Origin: RGIG3009 sp045653425
Lineage (GTDB): Bacteria; Bacillota; Clostridia; Oscillospirales; Acutalibacteraceae
NCBI GenBank assembly: GCA_045653425.1
Contig: JAZOLU010000024.1
Span: 28,533-92,532, forward strand
Direction of reading: 5' to 3'
DNA: 64,000 nt
Positions 33,095-41,839 of the stretch are shown in pieces. Positions within the stretch are counted from its first letter, which is position 1, and every line of letters begins with the position of its first letter. The notes beneath the pieces are model-generated. The model was not told where the DNA came from. It saw only the letters and a program-made list of their open reading frames with translations, and did not search any database. The translations under genes and the position numbers were made by a program.

Positions 33095-35440
33095 TTATTT
33101 GGTTGCTGTTTTTCTTTTCATCTCGCCGAAAGTGATACCCGACAAACAACCACTGCTCACAAGCAGAAGCATTGCCCACAACCATACGTTGCCGGTATCT
33201 CCGGTTTGCGGAGAGGAAACGGCTCCGGTCGCGGGAATCTCTTTGCCGTCTGCTACCTTTTTGTTGCATCCCTTGCAGTAGGTATCTCCGGTATATCCCT
33301 TTTCATCTTTGGTGGCTTTTTTAGCGTTGCGAATTTCCGTGCCGCCGGAATGATTTTCATAGTTTAACTCACCATACGGTTGGTTGCACTCCGCGCATAT
33401 CGCTTTGGCACAACAGGTGGCGGAACCGCCGCTATGCTGCGTATGGTCAGGGGTTTCGTTTGCTTTTTCTGCCAACGTGTAAATGCTGAAATGGTCGGTG
33501 GCAAAAACAACATAATCCTCCATTGGGGTCACTTCATATTCAATAGGCGTGTTATCCTCATCCACGTAATAGACAATCAGGTTCTTTCCTTTAAACTTTT
33601 CGGGAACAGGAAGTTTAACTTCAAATTTCCCATCATCCAGTTTGGTAATGTAGTTGCCCAGCGAATCGGAATACAGTTTAATGTCGAAAGTTTCATTTTC
33701 TTCTACATCAAGAATTTCCATAATTCTATCGTAATCAGTACCCTCGGTTAACTTTTCCACCTCAATAACGGTATCCAGCGGAAGTGTGGACGAACCGGTT
33801 GTTACGGAAACGTTGGTATTCAGGTCCGTGGTAGCATAGGAGGGAACAGTAAGCTTGGTATCATCCTTAATAATAACAAACTTATAAGTTTCCTCTGTTT
33901 CAAGCACTTCTACATTAAAGAAGAAATCGCCTGCGGCATTTTTAAGGAAATGTAAATCTCCGCCCTCGTTAAATGAATCTATGAAATACTGCTTATATTC
34001 CGGTTCATTGTCAAAATTAGCGAGGGTTGTGTTATAGTAGTCGGTGACTGTTCCTTCGGTCGGGATAATCCTGATAACGTTCTCCCCAATGTAATCATCA
34101 ATTCTCTTTTGCGCCGCCGCCATAAGGGCATCTTTGGTATCGGCGGTGTTTGCGGGAACGTAAATCGCGTGTTCCGCACGTGCGCCAATCATTGTGGTTG
34201 AAAAATAAACCTTACCGTTATGAATCAATTTTGCGGAGCCGATTCTTTCGGTGTAAAAAATATCATCAGAACCAGCGCGAACCTCAATGGTATACAGGAA
34301 ATTGCTGTTGCCTAAAATGGATTTGAGTTCGCCGGAATAGTTGGCTAACGAATCCACCTCGGAATCGGAATTGCGGTATTTCCAATAGTTTATAAGTTCC
34401 AAATCGGTAACGTTAAACCATTGTCTGTCCTCCGGAAATTTTTCAACAACCGTTTGTGCCGATTGCAATACATCGGCATCATAATTCCAAACAACGTCAA
34501 CCGTGTGGATTTCCTCTTTTGCAGTATCGCAATACAACCCCAGTTCTAATTTGCTAAAATCGTCAACAAACCCCACTTCGGGGTCAAAATAAAAATCGGG
34601 GTTAGCAAGGTTAAAGTCTTCACAGAGCAACCAAAGGGCCTCCGTATCCGCAGTGGGCTTTGCATAATTAAAGATAATCTTCCCATCCGTCAACACGTCG
34701 CTGAAAGCATCGGTCATTTCCTTTTCGCGAACATAATAGTTGTGACCAACTTGACCGCAAAACTTCCCATCGGCAACATACTCTCTCACATCGGTAGTAA
34801 ATTTACCGCTGTTAATGGTGAGCTCGCCGGGAACGGTGATGCCAACCCCCTCAAACGCCACCTCTTTTGCAGCTCCGTTACAAATAACGTTTGTCACCAC
34901 GGCTTTTGTGCCGGGTGCCGCCACGAATACGCAATCGGGTTCATAGTCTTGGGGAATGTCACCGGTGCAAGTGTAACGGCCACCGTTGACAGTTAAGGTG
35001 AACGTTTTTTCGAAAGTTTCTGTTTGGGCATCCCAATCCGTGCTATTATCAATTCTCACAACACCCATACACCCTGTATGACCCATGGCTTCCATAGAAG
35101 AGTTATCATCCGCGTTTATGGTGATATTGGTGCCAAAACCAAAAATGACAGGTTGACCGTAACCGTATTCATCAATTCCCGTGACAAGCGATGCATCAAC
35201 AAGGTTGAAAGTAACATCCTTGTTCTCAATATACAACCCTTCGTTTAGATACATTAATACATTCTGAATGGTGATTTCTCCCGAACCACCCTCCGGAATT
35301 GCCTCAATAGCCGCCTTTACCTCTTCTTCGGTTGTTGCTATAACGGGTTCTGCAGCCGAAAAAACAATGGACGGCATTACACACAGGAGCATGGCAACCA
35401 CTAGCAGACACGATAACAATTTCCCTTTGAAACGTTTCAC
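33095..35440 (-). CDS. Large secreted surface protein with SPQTG sorting signal
   Basis: The 781-residue protein starts with GTG (MKRFKGKLL) after GGAGGGGATTTT and has a Sec signal (SCLLVVAMLLCVMPSIVFSAA). The next 200 residues resemble a beta-helix-like surface domain (ITIQNVLMYLNEG, INADDNSSM, LTVNGGRYTC, LTINSGKFTT). The C-terminal part has a Cys-pair repeat block (SGGSATCCAKAICAECNQPYG, then YCKGCNKKVADG) common in clostridial surface proteins, then SPQTG, a hydrophobic span and MKRKTATK, a sortase-type wall-sorting signal with Ser in place of Leu. It is monocistronic and AT-richer than its neighbours. Ligand unknown. Confidence 0.82.
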   Translation of the reverse strand: MKRFKGKLLSCLLVVAMLLCVMPSIVFSAAEPVIATTEEEVKAAIEAIPEGGSGEITIQNVLMYLNEGLYIENKDVTFNLVDASLVTGIDEYGYGQPVIFGFGTNITINADDNSSMEAMGHTGCMGVVRIDNSTDWDAQTETFEKTFTLTVNGGRYTCTGDIPQDYEPDCVFVAAPGTKAVVTNVICNGAAKEVAFEGVGITVPGELTINSGKFTTDVREYVADGKFCGQVGHNYYVREKEMTDAFSDVLTDGKIIFNYAKPTADTEALWLLCEDFNLANPDFYFDPEVGFVDDFSKLELGLYCDTAKEEIHTVDVVWNYDADVLQSAQTVVEKFPEDRQWFNVTDLELINYWKYRNSDSEVDSLANYSGELKSILGNSNFLYTIEVRAGSDDIFYTERIGSAKLIHNGKVYFSTTMIGARAEHAIYVPANTADTKDALMAAAQKRIDDYIGENVIRIIPTEGTVTDYYNTTLANFDNEPEYKQYFIDSFNEGGDLHFLKNAAGDFFFNVEVLETEETYKFVIIKDDTKLTVPSYATTDLNTNVSVTTGSSTLPLDTVIEVEKLTEGTDYDRIMEILDVEENETFDIKLYSDSLGNYITKLDDGKFEVKLPVPEKFKGKNLIVYYVDEDNTPIEYEVTPMEDYVVFATDHFSIYTLAEKANETPDHTQHSGGSATCCAKAICAECNQPYGELNYENHSGGTEIRNAKKATKDEKGYTGDTYCKGCNKKVADGKEIPATGAVSSPQTGDTGNVWLWAMLLLVSSGCLSGITFGEMKRKTATK

Positions 35441-35556
35441 AAAATCCCCTCCGTAATAAATTTTATGATGAGTGCCTTTTGTCCGAAACACTTAGAGGTA
35501 TAACAACAAATGCGTAGCCCCACATTTCTGATTGTTTGGATTTATGGGACATAACA

Positions 35557-35562
35557 ATTATA
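35557..35562 (-). promoter_or_regulatory. Possible -10 element of the surface-protein gene
   Basis: TATAAT on the minus strand, about 115 bases before the GTG start, in an AT-rich 190-base gap; a matching -35 (TTTATT) is weak. Confidence 0.35.
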
Positions 35563-35628
35563 ACATAATAACTCAAAAAATAAAGGGATTTTGAAAAAAT
35601 TGTAAAATTTATTGTTAATATTAAAAAA

Positions 35629-35660
35629 TACAGTATAGCCGATTTGACTATACTGCATTT
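35629..35660 (-). terminator. Terminator at the end of the BMC operon
   Basis: On the minus strand CAGTATAG and CTATACTG form a stem followed by TATTTTTT, just downstream of pduL. Confidence 0.85.
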
Positions 35661-35690
35661 TCTATCCTGTCGTGTATTTTTTCGTTTAAT

Positions 35691-36344
35691 TTATTTGCGA
35701 ACGCGCACCCGCGCCCCGTTGCCAATTCCCGCGGCGTTGGCGTCGTCCGTGTCAATGTGCATTTCCAACCGAAAAGCCGCATTCACGCGCACCTGCACAT
35801 CATAAAACGTCGTGCGGCGCTCACCGTCAACATCCACGGTAACGTAGTCGCCGTCTTTCAGTCCAAAAGCCGCGCCTTCCTCCACGCTCATATGAATGTG
35901 GCGGTTGGCAATGATGCACCCTTCTTTCAGTGTAACCACGCCTTTGGGACCCACAATGGTAACCGGGGCAGAACCCACAATGTCGCCGGATTCACGCACA
36001 GGCGGCTTCACTTTAAGCACAAACGAGTCGGTACGCGAAATTTCCACCTGTGAGGCTTTACGCACCGGACCAAGCACGCGCACGTTTTCAATGGGGCGCA
36101 AAGAAGGACCGATAATTGTCAACGTCTCCTTACAAGCAAACTGACCCGGCTGAGACAAATCTTTCAGCGGGGTGAGTTCGTACCCCGCGCCGAACAACGT
36201 TTCCACATCCGCCGCGGATAAGTGAATGTGCCGGTTGGACACGCCCACAGGTACGGTGTCATCTGCCGTCGCACAAGACGGCGAGCCTACCGCCGCAATA
36301 ACGCGGGAAACAACTTCTTCCACCATTTTTGCATCGAGCGCCAT
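35691..36344 (-). CDS. pduL: BMC phosphotransacylase PduL with N-terminal encapsulation helix
   Basis: The 217-residue protein swaps CoA for phosphate on an acyl-CoA, recycling CoA inside the shell. It has two PduL domains with the zinc-binding pairs SNRHIHLSAADVE near residue 35 and ANRHIHMSVEEG near 145, plus LEMHIDTDDANA near 195. The first 20 residues (DAKMVEEVVSRVIAAVG) form an amphipathic helix separated by a short linker, the usual BMC targeting peptide. AGGAGAG precedes the start. It is the last gene of the operon; no acetate/propionate kinase follows. Confidence 0.93.
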   Translation of the reverse strand: MALDAKMVEEVVSRVIAAVGSPSCATADDTVPVGVSNRHIHLSAADVETLFGAGYELTPLKDLSQPGQFACKETLTIIGPSLRPIENVRVLGPVRKASQVEISRTDSFVLKVKPPVRESGDIVGSAPVTIVGPKGVVTLKEGCIIANRHIHMSVEEGAAFGLKDGDYVTVDVDGERRTTFYDVQVRVNAAFRLEMHIDTDDANAAGIGNGARVRVRK

Positions 36345-36362
36345 ACGATTTCACTCTCCTTA

Positions 36363-37808
36363 TCAGATAATTCGGAAACTGTCCGCCATTACGCAACGGC
36401 GCTGCCGTGTGAAACTGCGAGCGGAAGTGATTCCTTCGCCCGTGGGACCGGCGATGGTAAAGGTAGTATGCCCTTCCCCGCCAAATCCGATACCCGCGTA
36501 AGACGGCGCGTTTTTCACAAAAATGGTAGTTTCCACCGCCTGCGCAAAACGGGTTAAGTTGTCAATGTTTTTGGAATGCATATGCGCGGTGTGGCGGTTG
36601 CCGTGCTCGGCTTTTACCGCCAATTCAATGGCTTGGTCGATGTTGTCCACCCGCACAATGGGCAAAATAGGCATCATCAATTCGTGTTGCACAAAGTCGT
36701 GCTCAAACGCGGTTTCGCAAATAATGCAACGCACGTCGCTTCCTACGTTCACGCCGATTTTTGCCAACAACACCGCGGCATCGCGGCCCACGCAATCGCG
36801 GTTGACAATCTTTTTCACATTACCGTTTTTGTCCGTTTTTTCCACCAGCACAATACGGTTCAGTTGCTCCGCTTGCGCGGCGTTAATAAGATACGCCCCG
36901 TTTTGTTGCATTGCCGTGATTAACGCATCCGCAATGTTGCGGAACGCAAACACTTCTTTTTCAGCGATACAGGGCAGGTTATTATCAAAGGTACAACCAT
37001 CAATAATATCTTTGCCCGCCTTGGCAATGTCGGCAGTATCGTCCACAATCACCGGCGGGTTACCCGCACCGGCACCAATGGCTTTTTTGCCGGAGGACAG
37101 TACGGCACGCACCACGCCGGGGCCGCCCGTACATACCAACAACCGAATGGCGGGGTGCGACTGCATAATCGCTGCCGATTCCATAGTGGGTTTTGCCATG
37201 GAACACACCAGAATTTCCGGACCGCCTGCCGCCGCGCACGCGCGATTCACCAAATCCACCGCGTAGTTGGAGGTGGCAATGGCATTGGGGTGCGGGTTAA
37301 ACACCACGCCGTTGCCCGCCGCAATCATACCAATACTGTTGCAAATCACGGTTTCGCTGGGATTGGTGCTGGGCGTGATAGCCCCCACCACGCCAAACGG
37401 TGCCATTTCTACCAACGTCAACCCATTGTCGCCCGTGCGCGCGTGCGAAACAATGTCTTCCGTGCCGGGGGTTTTGTCTGCCACCAACAGGTGCTTGGCA
37501 CGCTTGTGGTCCACACGGCCCATACCCGTTTCGTCCACGCCGAGTTGTGCCATAACGGCGGCTTCTTCGCGGGTTAAACGGCGAATTTCCGCAATAATCT
37601 TTTCACGTTGCTCCACCGACATCGCGCGAACCGCACGATAGCCGGTTTCGGCGGCACGAATCGCATCGTTCATATCGTCAAAAATGCCAATCAATCGGCG
37701 ACCGCCGTATTGTGTGGAATCCCACGAGGCGGTAGGCGCCGCCTGCATACGACTAAGCACTTGACTGACTACTTGTTGAATTTCCGCGGCGGAAATCGTC
37801 GCTGCCAT
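36363..37808 (-). CDS. CoA-acylating aldehyde dehydrogenase (PduP/EutE-type), BMC-targeted
   Basis: The 481-residue enzyme oxidises an aldehyde to acyl-CoA with NAD+. The catalytic Cys lies in FDNNLPCIAEKEVFAF, and the family blocks FGVVGAITPSTNPSETVICNSIGMIAAGN and CTGGPGVVRAVLSSGKKAIGAGAGNPPVIVD are present. The N-terminal helix AAEIQQVVSQVLSRMQ followed by an Ala/Pro-type linker is an encapsulation peptide. ATG at 37808 follows AAGGAG; the earlier GTG at 37817 overlaps that site. In this operon the likely aldehyde is lactaldehyde, by inference from the aldolase. Confidence 0.93.
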   Translation of the reverse strand: MAATISAAEIQQVVSQVLSRMQAAPTASWDSTQYGGRRLIGIFDDMNDAIRAAETGYRAVRAMSVEQREKIIAEIRRLTREEAAVMAQLGVDETGMGRVDHKRAKHLLVADKTPGTEDIVSHARTGDNGLTLVEMAPFGVVGAITPSTNPSETVICNSIGMIAAGNGVVFNPHPNAIATSNYAVDLVNRACAAAGGPEILVCSMAKPTMESAAIMQSHPAIRLLVCTGGPGVVRAVLSSGKKAIGAGAGNPPVIVDDTADIAKAGKDIIDGCTFDNNLPCIAEKEVFAFRNIADALITAMQQNGAYLINAAQAEQLNRIVLVEKTDKNGNVKKIVNRDCVGRDAAVLLAKIGVNVGSDVRCIICETAFEHDFVQHELMMPILPIVRVDNIDQAIELAVKAEHGNRHTAHMHSKNIDNLTRFAQAVETTIFVKNAPSYAGIGFGGEGHTTFTIAGPTGEGITSARSFTRQRRCVMADSFRII

Positions 37809-37823
37809 ATTGGTCACTCCTTA

Positions 37824-38582
37824 TTAGTAAATCAATTCCACTTGTTGTTCTTTCAAATATTCTACCCAACGTTCAGAGGGTTGTTCATCCGTAACAAGCG
37901 TATCCACATCGCGGACATCGCACACCCTTACAAAGGAAATTTTATCAAACTTTGTACCGTCCACCGCCAAAATTTTACGCTCGGCGGCGGCGTAAATCGC
38001 CTGCTTAATTTCGGAATCTCGCTCATTGGAGTCGGTAATGCCCATAGCCATATCCAACCCCTTGCAAGAGCAAACTGCCAAATTTACGTGGAACCCGCGA
38101 ATCATTTTTTCTGCCGAAGCACCTACCAACGAAAGCGCGCCCTCACGCAGGGCACCGCCGGTGGACAAGATGTTCCAGCCGTCCTTATCCGCCAATTCCA
38201 GCAAAATTTCCACCGAATTGGTAATGAGCGTAATATTGTTCAAATGCTTAATATACTTTGCCACATAAATGGCGGTGGAACTGGCATCCAGCATAATGTA
38301 ATCGCCGTCGTGAATCAAGTCCCCGATTTTTTCGGCAATGCGCTGTTTGCGTTCTACGTTTGCGCGTTTGCGCACGCTGTACGGAAGGTCCTCTTCTCCC
38401 TTTTGGCTGAGCACCGCGCCCCCGTATGTTTTTTTGGCAAAACCTTCGTTATCGAGCTTTTCCAGGTCACGGCGGATGGTCTCCTCCGTAACGTTGAATT
38501 CCCGCGCGAGGTCGGCTACAATAACCTTGCCTTCCAGCGTGAGTCGGGACATAATGGCGTTGCGTCGTTCAATGGCGAGCAT
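37824..38582 (-). CDS. DeoR-family transcriptional regulator of the BMC operon
   Basis: The 252-residue protein has an N-terminal winged HTH (MLAIERRNAIMSRL, then VADLAREFNVTEETIRRDLEKL) and a DeoRC sensor domain (DYIMLDASSTAIYVAKYI, then ILAVDGTKFDKISFVRVCDV). DeoR proteins usually bind phosphorylated sugars and repress catabolic operons, which suits a sugar-phosphate aldolase pathway. It lies inside the operon between the BMC-T and aldehyde dehydrogenase genes, so it would be autoregulated. GGAGG precedes the start. Confidence 0.9.
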   Translation of the reverse strand: MLAIERRNAIMSRLTLEGKVIVADLAREFNVTEETIRRDLEKLDNEGFAKKTYGGAVLSQKGEEDLPYSVRKRANVERKQRIAEKIGDLIHDGDYIMLDASSTAIYVAKYIKHLNNITLITNSVEILLELADKDGWNILSTGGALREGALSLVGASAEKMIRGFHVNLAVCSCKGLDMAMGITDSNERDSEIKQAIYAAAERKILAVDGTKFDKISFVRVCDVRDVDTLVTDEQPSERWVEYLKEQQVELIY

Positions 38583-38594
38583 ACCACGTCCTCC

Positions 38595-39143
38595 TTACAA
38601 AATACTTTTCCACGTTTTTTCGTCCGGGTGCGGAATAACCGCGCTATCCAAGAACATCCCGTTCTCCCCGGCACCGGCCTGTGCACGCTCTATCGCCGCT
38701 TGCACCGCCGCAATACTGCCGGTAAGTAACAGGTACGATTTACCGCACATCCCCCGCGCCAAACGCAATTCAATCAGTTTCACCAAAGCAGTTTTGGCGG
38801 CAATATCCGCCGCCACAATGGCTGCCGAGGAAGAAAATGTCTCCAACACACCCAACGCTTCGGGGTTGCCGACATCGGCCGTGCCGTACAACGCTTCAAA
38901 AATGGATTCGTGCGGAGCACCCAGCACAAAACTGTCAATGAGCGGGTCGGGGTCGTGCACAGCGGCGGCATCCACCGCGGCACGCACGGCACTCAATTCG
39001 CCGCTGACCAGTACCAAATATTTACCGGGGCACACCGTTGTGGCTTCCAGAATGTCAATTTCGGCGGTTTTGACCATACGGTCAGCCGCGCGCATACCGG
39101 AGGAAACGGTTTTGTATTCCACCATACCAATCGCTTTGTTCAC
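38595..39143 (-). CDS. Tandem-domain BMC shell protein (BMC-T, PduT-like)
   Basis: The 182-residue protein has two BMC domains (AIGMVEYKTVSSGMRAADRM at residue 4 and ALGVLETFSSSAAIVAADI near 95), forming a pseudohexameric trimer. Cys38, in TVCPGKYLVLVSG, occupies the position that binds a 4Fe-4S cluster in the pore of PduT. The start is GTG at 39143 after AAAGGAGGGG. It lies next to the PduS-like gene, and the pair could pass electrons across the shell. Confidence 0.92.
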   Translation of the reverse strand: MNKAIGMVEYKTVSSGMRAADRMVKTAEIDILEATTVCPGKYLVLVSGELSAVRAAVDAAAVHDPDPLIDSFVLGAPHESIFEALYGTADVGNPEALGVLETFSSSAAIVAADIAAKTALVKLIELRLARGMCGKSYLLLTGSIAAVQAAIERAQAGAGENGMFLDSAVIPHPDEKTWKSIL

Positions 39144-39146
39144 GGT

Positions 39147-40481
39147 TTACCCCTCCTTTACCGTAATGGTAATTACTCGCTCGGTCACTTCGCGCACCAC
39201 ACCGTTAACCGATGCGTGCAGTGCCACGCTGAGTGCGTCCTCTGCCGCCTTGGCAATGCATTGTCCAACACTCACGCTGTCCCCCGCTTTTACAATGGGC
39301 ACTGACGGCGCGCCAATGTGTTGTGATAACAGTATCCGAACCTCCGACGAGGTCACAATCGCATCACTCAATGCGGCGGGTTTGTCGTACCCGTTCAGCC
39401 CCAGCCGCGCCATTAAACGGCGCATAGGGACCCGACGCAGGTTGCGTGTGCTGCTTACAGGTGCGGTGACCGCCGCGGGCGGTTTTACACCCTGCTGACG
39501 CAGGCTGTTTTTGCAAGCCGCCAGCAACATACGCGGCGAAAGCCCCTGCCCGCAGGCATACGCTTCGCACGTGCCGCAACCGGTGCAGTAAAAGGCGTTA
39601 ACATACGGCACCGCGTCGTTGGTAATGCCGTTGGAAGCCACCAACATAAAACGGCTGGGGTCAATAGGATGACCCAGCAAATGGCGCGGGCACAAATCAG
39701 TACAATAATTGCACTGGCAACAAGCCGCCATCGCGCGTTTCATATCAATAAACGGCTTGGCACGCAATCGCTGAACAATTGTATGTTGTTCCGGCAGCAC
39801 CAGCACGGCATTGCTGGTTTTGGTAACCGGTTCCACCGGACTGCCCAAACGGCCCATCATCGGGCCGCCAAACACATAAGCGGGAGAATCGGTGGTGACA
39901 CCACCCGCCTGCTGTATCAAAACACTCATCGGCGTGCCAATGGGCGCGAACAGCGTGGTGGGATGGGCAACCTCCCCCGCGATGGTAACGAATTTGTGCG
40001 TAACACCGTGTCCCAACAAAGCGCGGGACATATTGTATACCGTTTCCACATTAAACACGGTGACGCCCACCGAAACCGGCAAGGCGCCCGCCGCGACCTG
40101 ACGACCGGTGGCTTCGTAAATAAGCACCACCTCATCGCCGGCGGGGTACATTTCCGGCAATTCACACAAGGTCATATTCTCAAAGGTGGCAAGCAACGGT
40201 GTAACGGCATCAATCGTACGCTTGTACGAACGCTTAACCGCCACAATCACCGAAGTCGCACCTACGGTTTTCGCAAGTAAATCTAACGTGCGCAAAATAT
40301 CTTCCGCATACCGTTCCAGCACTTGACGGTGCAATTTCAGCAACGGTTCACATTCCGCGCAGTTGAGTATGAGGGTATCGGCACGGGTGTCCAATTTGGC
40401 ATAGGACGGAAACCCCGCCCCGCCGGCACCAACAATACCGCCGTCTTGTAAAACGGCTTTCAGTTCGTCGAGCGTCATCAT
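39147..40481 (-). CDS. PduS/RnfC-like Fe-S flavoprotein
   Basis: The 444-residue protein has an NADH/FMN-binding RnfC-like N-terminus (GIVGAGGAGFPSYAKL, then LILNCAECEPLL), an SLBB-type region (FVTIAGEVAHPTTLFAPIGTP), two 4Fe-4S motifs (CQCNYCTDLCP and CTGCGTCEAYAC) and a C-terminal RnfC-type hybrid domain (PIVKAGDSVSVGQCIAKA). In Pdu compartments PduS reduces B12; no B12 enzyme is visible here, so recycling of NADH/NAD+ by electron export is more likely. It overlaps the BMC-P gene by four bases. Confidence 0.9.
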   Translation of the reverse strand: MMTLDELKAVLQDGGIVGAGGAGFPSYAKLDTRADTLILNCAECEPLLKLHRQVLERYAEDILRTLDLLAKTVGATSVIVAVKRSYKRTIDAVTPLLATFENMTLCELPEMYPAGDEVVLIYEATGRQVAAGALPVSVGVTVFNVETVYNMSRALLGHGVTHKFVTIAGEVAHPTTLFAPIGTPMSVLIQQAGGVTTDSPAYVFGGPMMGRLGSPVEPVTKTSNAVLVLPEQHTIVQRLRAKPFIDMKRAMAACCQCNYCTDLCPRHLLGHPIDPSRFMLVASNGITNDAVPYVNAFYCTGCGTCEAYACGQGLSPRMLLAACKNSLRQQGVKPPAAVTAPVSSTRNLRRVPMRRLMARLGLNGYDKPAALSDAIVTSSEVRILLSQHIGAPSVPIVKAGDSVSVGQCIAKAAEDALSVALHASVNGVVREVTERVITITVKEG

Positions 40482-40753
40482 CCGTTCACTCCGGCCAAAC
40501 CGATACCGCTGTCGATGATACCGACAATCGCGGCATCAATCGGTGCATCTGCCATACCGCAGCCAATACGCGCGGCACTACCGGTGGCCACCAACACCAG
40601 TTCACCGATACCGGCACCGACATTGTCCACCGTAACAATTTTTTTGGCGTCGCCCCACTCGGACAAGGGTTCGACCACCATAAATTTACTACCGATGAGA
40701 TTTTCATTTTTGCGGGTGGAAACAACACTGCCCACCACTTTACCGACAATCAT
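40478..40753 (-). CDS. BMC vertex protein (EutN/CcmL, BMC-P)
   Basis: The 91-residue protein starts MIVGKVVGSVVSTRKNENLI, then SKFMVVEPLS, DNVGAGIGELVLVATGSAARI and DAAIVGIIDSG, the EutN/CcmL pentamer fold that caps the shell vertices. A2 start at 40777 also exists; AAGGGGATTTCGC precedes the ATG at 40753, giving the usual length. It is the only pentamer gene in the operon. Confidence 0.93.
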   Translation of the reverse strand: MIVGKVVGSVVSTRKNENLIGSKFMVVEPLSEWGDAKKIVTVDNVGAGIGELVLVATGSAARIGCGMADAPIDAAIVGIIDSGIGLAGVNG

Positions 40754-40838
40754 GCGAAATCCCCTTTTCTTCTGCATTTGCCCCGTCGGAATCGGCTGAC
40801 GGGCGGGCGCCCGTCAGCCGTATCTCCGATGTTTCGGA

Positions 40839-41117
40839 TTATTTCAACGAGGGCAGAATCTTCTCCACGTCGCTGTGCGGACGCGGGATGACGTGGGTGG
40901 CAACAAGCTCGCCCAACTTGGACGCGGACGACGCGCCGGCATCCACTGCCGCTTTCACAGCGCCGACATCGCCGCGCACCATAACGCTTACCAAACCGGA
41001 ACCGATTTTCTCGGTGCCGATGAGTTCTACGTTGGCGGCCTTAACCATCGAGTCGGCGGCTTCGATTGCGGCGACCAAACCTCTGGTCTCCACCATACCT
41101 AATGCTTCCAGTGCCAT
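40839..41117 (-). CDS. Hexameric shell protein BMC-H (copy 3)
   Basis: The 92-residue single-domain protein (MALEALGMVETRGLVAAIEA, then KIGSGLVSVMVRGDVGAVKAAVDAG and HVIPRPHSDVEKILPSLK) is a canonical facet hexamer. It is nearly identical to the products at 41162-41440 and 41840-42115, pointing to recent tandem duplication. AAGGAGGTC precedes the start. Confidence 0.95.
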   Translation of the reverse strand: MALEALGMVETRGLVAAIEAADSMVKAANVELIGTEKIGSGLVSVMVRGDVGAVKAAVDAGASSASKLGELVATHVIPRPHSDVEKILPSLK

Positions 41118-41161
41118 TGCAATGACCTCCTTAAATAAATGCTTTCGCTAATTAGGGTAAC

Positions 41162-41518
41162 TTATTTGAGTACCGGCAGGATTTTCTCCACGTCGCCGTG
41201 CGGACGCGGAATGACGTGTGTGGCGACAAGTTCGCCCAACTTGGATGCAGAAGACGAGCCGGCATCCACCGCGGCCTTAACCGCGCCGACATCGCCACGC
41301 ACCATCACGCTCACCAAACCGGAGCCGATTTTTTCGGTGCCGATGAGAGTGACGTTGGCGGCTTTGACCATTGCATCGGCCGCCTCAATTGCCGCGACCA
41401 AGCCACGGGTCTCTACCATTCCCAGTGCTTCCAGTGCCATTTTCTTTACCTCCTTTACCGGTGTGGGTTGTGCTGTAACAGCGGCTTCCGCCGCGGGGGT
41501 TTTTACTTCGTCTGCCAT
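41162..41518 (-). CDS. BMC-H with N-terminal extension and an internal second start
   Basis: The full reading frame gives 118 residues. Residues 27-118 are a canonical BMC-H (MALEALGMVETRGLVAAIEA). Residues 1-26 are a charged Ala/Pro/Lys tail (ADEVKTPAAEAAVTAQPTPV, then KEVKK). The upstream ATG (41518) has AAGGAG at eight bases, inside the end of the previous gene. The internal ATG (41438-41440) has AAGGAGG (41449-41455) at exactly eight bases. Either start alone or both may be used; use of both would give tailed and untailed shell subunits from one gene. Confidence 0.88.
   Translation of the reverse strand: MADEVKTPAAEAAVTAQPTPVKEVKKMALEALGMVETRGLVAAIEAADAMVKAANVTLIGTEKIGSGLVSVMVRGDVGAVKAAVDAGSSSASKLGELVATHVIPRPHGDVEKILPVLK
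41449..41455 (-). promoter_or_regulatory. Internal Shine-Dalgarno inside a BMC-H gene
   Basis: AAGGAGG on the minus strand, eight bases before the in-frame ATG at 41440, encoded by the Lys-Glu-Val-Lys-Lys segment. It is as good as the strongest ribosome sites in the window. Confidence 0.7.
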
Positions 41519-41521
41519 AAC

Positions 41522-41815
41522 TTATTCTCCTTTCGGGTGAATACGAGAAGCGCTGAGTTCCACCAGCCGACGCGTTTCGTCGTGCGGGCGGGCAATCACC
41601 GCGTGTGCCACCGGCGTTTTTACGGGACAACGCATAGCGTTATCCACCGCCGCGCTCACCGCGGAAACATCGCCTTCCACCACCACCGTGACCAACCGAC
41701 CACCCAGTTTACGTTCCCAAGTAACCAGTTCCACGTTGGCGGATTTACACATAATGTCCAGACAGTCGACCGCGGCCGTAACGCCGGAGACTTCTATCAG
41801 ACCCAATGCTTTCAT
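41522..41815 (-). CDS. Single-domain BMC shell protein, divergent
   Basis: The 97-residue BMC-domain protein starts MKALGLIEVSGVTAAVDCLD, with VVVEGDVSAVSAAVDNAM and HAVIARPHDETRRLVELS. It differs in sequence from the three near-identical BMC-H copies, with an altered pore-side loop (ERKLGGRLVTVVV in place of EKIGSGLVSVMV), so its hexamer pore probably has different selectivity. AAGGAG precedes the start. Confidence 0.88.
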   Translation of the reverse strand: MKALGLIEVSGVTAAVDCLDIMCKSANVELVTWERKLGGRLVTVVVEGDVSAVSAAVDNAMRCPVKTPVAHAVIARPHDETRRLVELSASRIHPKGE

Positions 41816-41839
41816 AACGGATTCTCCTTATAGGTTTGC

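Noticed and set aside
37608..39498. Long plus-strand open frames opposite the BMC genes
   Set aside because: They are shadows of well-defined minus-strand genes with clear family matches.
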